NCBI GenBank assembly: GCA_036648855.1
Contig: JAVWCU010000004.1
Span: 1 to 45,729, forward strand
Direction of reading: 5' to 3'
Source: Faecenecus sp036648855
GTDB taxonomy: Bacteria > Bacillota_I > Bacilli_A > RF39 > UBA660
DNA length: 45,729 nucleotides
The notes under the pieces were generated by a model, which was not told where the DNA came from, made no database searches, and saw nothing but the letters and a program-made list of their open reading frames with translations. Positions 42,104-45,729 of the stretch are shown here, piece after piece. Position 1 is the stretch's first letter. The number at the start of each line of letters is the position of its first letter. Made by a program: the position numbers and the translations under genes.

Positions 42104-43849
42104 ATGGTAAATAAGGGGCAAAAAATTAATGATCGGTATTTGATTATTAGAAGTATTGGCGAAGGTGGTATGGCAAATGTCTATTTAGCACATGATGTTA
42201 TATTAGACCGTGATGTTGCAATTAAAGTATTAAGGGGAGATTTAGCAAATGATGAGAAGTTTGTTAGACGTTTTCAAAGAGAAGCTTTATCAGCATCTAG
42301 TTTATCACACCCTAATATTGTTGAAATGTATGATGTAGGGGAAGATAATGGAACTTACTATATCGTAATGGAATATGTAGATGGAAAGACTTTAAAACAG
42401 TTAGTTAAAAAAAGAGGAGCTCTTACTTTAAGTGAATCTATTGATATTATGTTACAGCTTACAGAAGGAATTGAACAAGCTCATGAAGCTGGTATTGTTC
42501 ATCGAGATATTAAACCACAGAATATTTTAATTAAAGATGATGGTTGTATTAAAATAACTGATTTTGGAGTAGCAATGGCTCTTAATAGTACTCAGTTAAC
42601 TCAAACTAATTCAGTTATGGGATCAGTTCATTATTTACCTCCAGAACAAGCTAGTGGTAAGGGATGTACTCTTAGAAGTGATATTTATTCCATGGGAATA
42701 GTCTTTTATGAATTACTAACAGGGGGCTTACCATTTAAAGGGGATAATGCTGTTGAAATAGCTTTAAAACATATGCGGGATACAATCCCTAGTGTTAGAA
42801 CTAAGAATCCTTCTATTCCTCAAAGCGTAGAAAATGTTATTTTAAAATCTACTGCTAAAAATCCAAAAAATAGATATCATGATACTAAAGAAATGAGAGA
42901 AGATTTACTTACTGTTTTAAATGATGAGAGATTAGATGAAGCTAAATATATCTACCCATATCCTGAACATGAAATAGAAGATAAAGTAGTAGTTAAAAAA
43001 GAAAAGAAACCTATTATATCTGAAGAAACAGAAGATTTAGTTAAACAGATTAAAGAAGATGACACTGTTAGAAGAACTAATACTTGGATTTGGATATTAT
43101 CAGGTATTTTAGGGGTTATAATTGTAGTAATAGCTTCTATTTTCCTACTTATTCCATCTCTTACTAAGATACCAGATGTTAAGATACCAGATGTCACAGG
43201 TAAGTCTGTAATTGATGCTGAATCTATTCTTAAAGAAGCAGGTTTTGGGGTAGAAGTTCAAACTAATAAAATAGAAAGTGATGTAGATAAAGGTAAAGTA
43301 GTAAGTACAGAACCTTCCATTGGTCGTAGTGTTAAGAAGGGTACTTTAATTACTATAACAGAGTCTCTTGGTAAGAAAGTCTATGTCATAGAAGATTATT
43401 TAGGAGCTAATTATATTGAAATTAAAACTCTTTTAGAAAATATGCATAAATTAAAAGTAACTATTGAGAAGAAAGATGGAGACCCAGCTAAAGAGTATAC
43501 TAATCAGGAAATAATTGAACAGAGTATTAAACCAGGTACTAAAGTTTCTGAGGGAGATACTATTATCTTATATATACCTAAAATAGTAGATGGTTATCCT
43601 AATATGGTAGAAGAAGGTTGGGTCTTAGAAGATATTAAGAACTTCTGTACGAAGTATAATATAACTTTAACTGTTGATTATGAAGAAACAGCTCAATATA
43701 CTAAAGGTATGTTAATTAGTCAATCAAGAGCCCCTAAAACTCCTATAGTATCAGGTTCTACTTTAAAAGTAGTAATTGCCAAGGAACCAAGTACTGTAAC
43801 TAACCCTGGGGAACCACCAGTTGATCCTACTAGTCCACTAAAACCATAA
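42104..43849 (+). CDS. prkC: PASTA-domain Ser/Thr protein kinase PrkC
   Basis: A membrane kinase that senses muropeptides or lipid II and, in B. subtilis, triggers spore germination and growth signalling. The cytosolic kinase domain (about 10-275) has the Gly loop GEGGMANVYLA, K41 in VAIKVL, HRDIKPQN with catalytic D135, and DFGVA. One membrane segment lies at about 327-352 (IWILSGILGVIIVVIAS). Three PASTA repeats follow outside (about 355-425, 425-495 and 495-560), and the Pro-rich end is VTNPGEPPVDPTSPLKP. Length 581, shorter than the four-PASTA forms. It starts immediately after prpC. Confidence 0.96.
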   Translation: MVNKGQKINDRYLIIRSIGEGGMANVYLAHDVILDRDVAIKVLRGDLANDEKFVRRFQREALSASSLSHPNIVEMYDVGEDNGTYYIVMEYVDGKTLKQLVKKRGALTLSESIDIMLQLTEGIEQAHEAGIVHRDIKPQNILIKDDGCIKITDFGVAMALNSTQLTQTNSVMGSVHYLPPEQASGKGCTLRSDIYSMGIVFYELLTGGLPFKGDNAVEIALKHMRDTIPSVRTKNPSIPQSVENVILKSTAKNPKNRYHDTKEMREDLLTVLNDERLDEAKYIYPYPEHEIEDKVVVKKEKKPIISEETEDLVKQIKEDDTVRRTNTWIWILSGILGVIIVVIASIFLLIPSLTKIPDVKIPDVTGKSVIDAESILKEAGFGVEVQTNKIESDVDKGKVVSTEPSIGRSVKKGTLITITESLGKKVYVIEDYLGANYIEIKTLLENMHKLKVTIEKKDGDPAKEYTNQEIIEQSIKPGTKVSEGDTIILYIPKIVDGYPNMVEEGWVLEDIKNFCTKYNITLTVDYEETAQYTKGMLISQSRAPKTPIVSGSTLKVVIAKEPSTVTNPGEPPVDPTSPLKP

Positions 43850-43858
43850 GGGGGAAAT

Positions 43859-44695
43859 ATGCAAGGACAGATTGTTAAAATATTGAGTGATACCCATTTT
43901 GTATATAGTGGGGATACTTTATATAGTTGTAAATGTCGTGGTAAATTTAGAAATAAACATATACTTCCTTTAGTAGGAGATAATGTTTTATTTGATGATA
44001 AACAATGTGTAATTAATGATATTTTACCAAGAAAAAATGCTTTAATTCGTCCAAGTGTCGCTAATATAGATCAGGGTTTTATTATAACAAGTGTTAAAAG
44101 CCCTGATTTTTCTCCTAATTTATTAGATAAACTACTAGTAGTAATGCATTATTACCGAGTTTTACCAATTATATGTCTTACAAAAATGGATTTATTAACT
44201 CAAGAAGAACAAACTAACATAAGAACAATCATGAAGTATTATGAAGGCTTAGGGTACACAGTTTTAGAAAATGATCAGATTAACAGTATAAAGACTTTGT
44301 TTAAAAATAAAACGAGTGTCCTAACTGGCCAAACAGGAGCAGGTAAGTCAACTCTTTTAAATAAAATAGATGCTAAATTAGACCTAGAAACAGGGGAAAT
44401 ATCTGTTGCTTTAGGAAGAGGTAAACATACTACTCGTTGTGTTTCATTACTTGAACTATATGGGGGAAAAGTTCTAGATACACCAGGTTTTTCTTCTTTA
44501 GACTTTGCCTATATGAGTAAAGAAGAAATAAGAGATGGTTTTATAGAATTTAAAAAATATCCCTGCTTATTTCAAGATTGTATGCATTTAAGAGAAAAAG
44601 AATGCTCAGTTAAAAAGGCTTTAGCTAATCATAAAATATTACCTAGTCGTTATGAAACATATGAAAAAATAATTAATCAAAAGCAGGTGAGATAA
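43859..44695 (+). CDS. rsgA: Ribosome small subunit GTPase RsgA
   Basis: A late 30S assembly GTPase with circularly permuted G motifs. An N-terminal OB fold is followed by LTKMDLL (G4, about 107-113), the P loop LTGQTGAGKSTLLNK (about 152-166), the switch GRGKHTTR, and DTPGFSSLDF (G3). The C-terminal zinc-binding part has Cys/His ligands in CLFQDCMHLREKECSVKKA. Length 278, normal. RBS GGGGG. It overlaps rpe by one base (TAATG). Confidence 0.95.
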   Translation: MQGQIVKILSDTHFVYSGDTLYSCKCRGKFRNKHILPLVGDNVLFDDKQCVINDILPRKNALIRPSVANIDQGFIITSVKSPDFSPNLLDKLLVVMHYYRVLPIICLTKMDLLTQEEQTNIRTIMKYYEGLGYTVLENDQINSIKTLFKNKTSVLTGQTGAGKSTLLNKIDAKLDLETGEISVALGRGKHTTRCVSLLELYGGKVLDTPGFSSLDFAYMSKEEIRDGFIEFKKYPCLFQDCMHLREKECSVKKALANHKILPSRYETYEKIINQKQVR

Positions 44696-45324
44696 TGAAA
44701 ATTTCAGCATCATTTTTAAGCAGTAATCAAATATCCAAAGATTTAGAAAAACTAAATGTTACAGATGTTGATTATATTCATGTTGATGTTATGGATGGTA
44801 AGTTTGTAAATAACAAGTCTTTAGCTATAAAAGAATTAAAGAATATTTATAAATACACTTCAAAAAGATTAGATGTACATCTAATGGTAATAGATCCTAT
44901 AAAAGCTATTAAAGAATTTGCTAAACTTAATACCGAGTATATAACTTTTCATGTAGAACTAGAAAAAGACATATTGTCTTTAATTTCTTTAGTCCATAAA
45001 TACGGTATTAAATGTGGTTTAGCTATTAGTCCTAATACAGATATAGAAATGATTTTCCCTTATTTAGAACAACTTGATTTAGTTGTCTTAATGAGTGTAG
45101 TACCAGGGGAAAGTGGCCAAGAATTTATTTTAGAAACTACAGTTAAATTAGCTAAACTAAAAGAAAAAATAGAGGAAAATAATTTAGATATTAAAATAAT
45201 GATAGATGGTGGTATTAATTTAGAAACAAAGGATTATGTAAAAGAAGCAGATATTTTAGTTAGTGGTTCTTGTATTTTAAAAAGTGATAATTATCAAGAA
45301 GTTATAACTGATTTAAGAAAATAA
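44695..45324 (+). CDS. rpe: Ribulose-phosphate 3-epimerase
   Basis: Interconverts ribulose-5-phosphate and xylulose-5-phosphate in the pentose phosphate pathway. It is a TIM barrel of 209 residues. Conserved motifs are ISASFLSS at the start, YIHVDVMDGKFVNN (about 22-35, metal and catalytic Asp), LDVHLMVIDP, and IMIDGGINLETK (about 168-179, second catalytic Asp). The phosphate loop reads MSVVPGESGQEF rather than the usual TVNPGFGGQ, a notable divergence. It is the last gene of the rlmN-to-rpe run and starts within the rsgA stop. Confidence 0.9.
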   Translation: MKISASFLSSNQISKDLEKLNVTDVDYIHVDVMDGKFVNNKSLAIKELKNIYKYTSKRLDVHLMVIDPIKAIKEFAKLNTEYITFHVELEKDILSLISLVHKYGIKCGLAISPNTDIEMIFPYLEQLDLVVLMSVVPGESGQEFILETTVKLAKLKEKIEENNLDIKIMIDGGINLETKDYVKEADILVSGSCILKSDNYQEVITDLRK

Positions 45325-45331
45325 ACAAAAG

Positions 45332-45358
45332 AAAAGACAGCTTAAGCGGCTGCCTTTT
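45332..45358. terminator. Bidirectional terminator between rpe and rpmB
   Basis: AAAAGACAGC (45332-45341) pairs with GCTGCCTTTT (45349-45358, one mismatch) and has T-rich flanks on both strands. It overlaps the last codons of the minus-strand rpmB. Confidence 0.7.
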
Positions 45359-45524
45359 CACTTTTCTTTAAAGTTCTTTTTTCTCTAGTAGTTACTCTCA
45401 CTTTAGTTCCGTCTTCTAAACGAACAATTTGAAGGTTTAATCCTTGCTTATGACGAGTAGCTCTAAGAGAGTGAGAACGTTGATTACCAAATGATGGTTT
45501 TCTATTTGTTACTTTAACAGCCAT
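45342..45524 (-). CDS. rpmB: Large ribosomal subunit protein bL28
   Basis: A 50S protein of 60 residues. The pattern NRKPSFGNQRSHSLRATRHKQGLNLQIVRLEDGTKVRVTTREKRTLKK is typical of the Bacilli form, which lacks the N-terminal Cys of zinc-binding versions. The start ATG at 45524 follows AAGGAGGAAAAG on the minus strand. It lies next to rpe, as in several Bacilli genomes, but in the opposite direction. Confidence 0.95.
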   Translation of the reverse strand: MAVKVTNRKPSFGNQRSHSLRATRHKQGLNLQIVRLEDGTKVRVTTREKRTLKKSEKAAA

Positions 45525-45627
45525 GTTCTTTTCCTCCTTAATACATAATTACTTGCGTTTATAACTTTATCATATTATATAACAGAAGTCAAATAATAAA
45601 CTCAAGCTTTTATAAAAAACCAAAGAT

Positions 45628-45729
45628 TTATAATAGGTTATTATTTAACTGGTTTATTTCTTTAATAGTTAAGCCTGTTGCTTTTGTTATAACCTCAATA
45701 TCTATATTAGCCTTTAATAAAGCTAAGGC
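45628..45729 (-). CDS. 3' end of a gene cut by the window edge
   Basis: On the minus strand the frame reads ALALLKANIDIEVITKAT then GLTIKEINQLNNNLL and a stop, 33 codons from the window edge. The pattern 'xGL(T/S)xxEIxxL' is the usual end of the Rpn/PD-(D/E)XK putative transposase family and of some related proteins. The family call is a guess from that short end only. Confidence 0.45.
   Translation of the reverse strand, partial: ALALLKANIDIEVITKATGLTIKEINQLNNNLL

Overview
The window is AT-rich (very roughly 30% G+C by eye, not counted) and compactly coded. Almost all genes lie on the plus strand. Gene content and order point to a spore-forming, low-G+C Bacillota lineage, most likely an uncultured member of Bacilli near the Erysipelotrichales. 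The evidence is the run pdp - dacF - spoIIAA - sigF - spoVAC/D/E - scpA - scpB, the run miaB - ricA - cotE, the run uppS - cdsA - rseP, the run rlmN - prpC - prkC - rsgA - rpe with rpmB next to it, two T-box leaders, and a spoVS gene. Pyruvate formate-lyase with its activase suggests anaerobic fermentation. The taxonomic placement is an inference.

Layout. Positions 1-9020 hold a sporulation and chromosome-segregation block: pyrimidine-nucleoside phosphorylase, a VanY-like peptidase on the minus strand, DacF, a HAD nucleotidase, a reduced spoIIA operon (spoIIAA and sigF, with no spoIIAB) behind two sequences matching the Spo0A box, the spoVA operon behind a good sigma-G-type promoter, an RNHCP zinc protein on the minus strand, and ScpA/ScpB. 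Positions 9132-11740 look like accessory DNA: a hypothetical protein, tRNA-Leu(CAA), a second 3' half of a tRNA-Leu, a palindrome, an ECF-type sigma factor with an unknown soluble partner, and a gene-free stretch with two terminators. Positions 11744-16289 hold pflB-pflA, a methyltransferase and a pseudouridine synthase. Positions 16367-19070 hold a membrane-anchored low-complexity protein, spoVS, and a T-box-controlled serS. Positions 19146-22169 hold two unknown solenoid-like proteins and an ankyrin protein. Positions 22237-27868 hold miaB, ricA, cotE, rpsP, khpA, uppS, cdsA and rseP. Positions 27999-36129 hold a DUF1846 protein, priA, fmt and a T-box-controlled type-2 ileS. Positions 36156-45729 hold a ferritin-like protein, rpsO, pnp, a membrane protein, rlmN, prpC, prkC, rsgA, rpe, rpmB and a partial ORF at the right edge.

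How the genes work together. Many genes serve sporulation at successive stages: commitment (Spo0A-box control of spoIIAA-sigF), forespore expression (a sigma-G-type promoter on spoVA), coat assembly (cotE with a sigma-K-type promoter), and cortex or peptidoglycan work (DacF). The housekeeping genes cover translation (serS, ileS, fmt, S15, S16, L28, MiaB, RlmN, RsgA), envelope lipid synthesis (UppS, CdsA) and Ser/Thr signalling (PrpC/PrkC).

The most unusual point is the spoIIA operon. The anti-sigma kinase gene spoIIAB is absent from its usual place, and the SpoIIAA-like protein lacks the serine that SpoIIAB normally phosphorylates. Both halves of the classical partner switch therefore appear to have been lost together, while the Spo0A-box-like promoter and the sigma factor remain. 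Other points worth checking are the tRNA-Leu half-gene beside the ECF sigma island, the mTERF-like protein pair, and a PriA whose DEAH-box histidine is replaced by glutamine.
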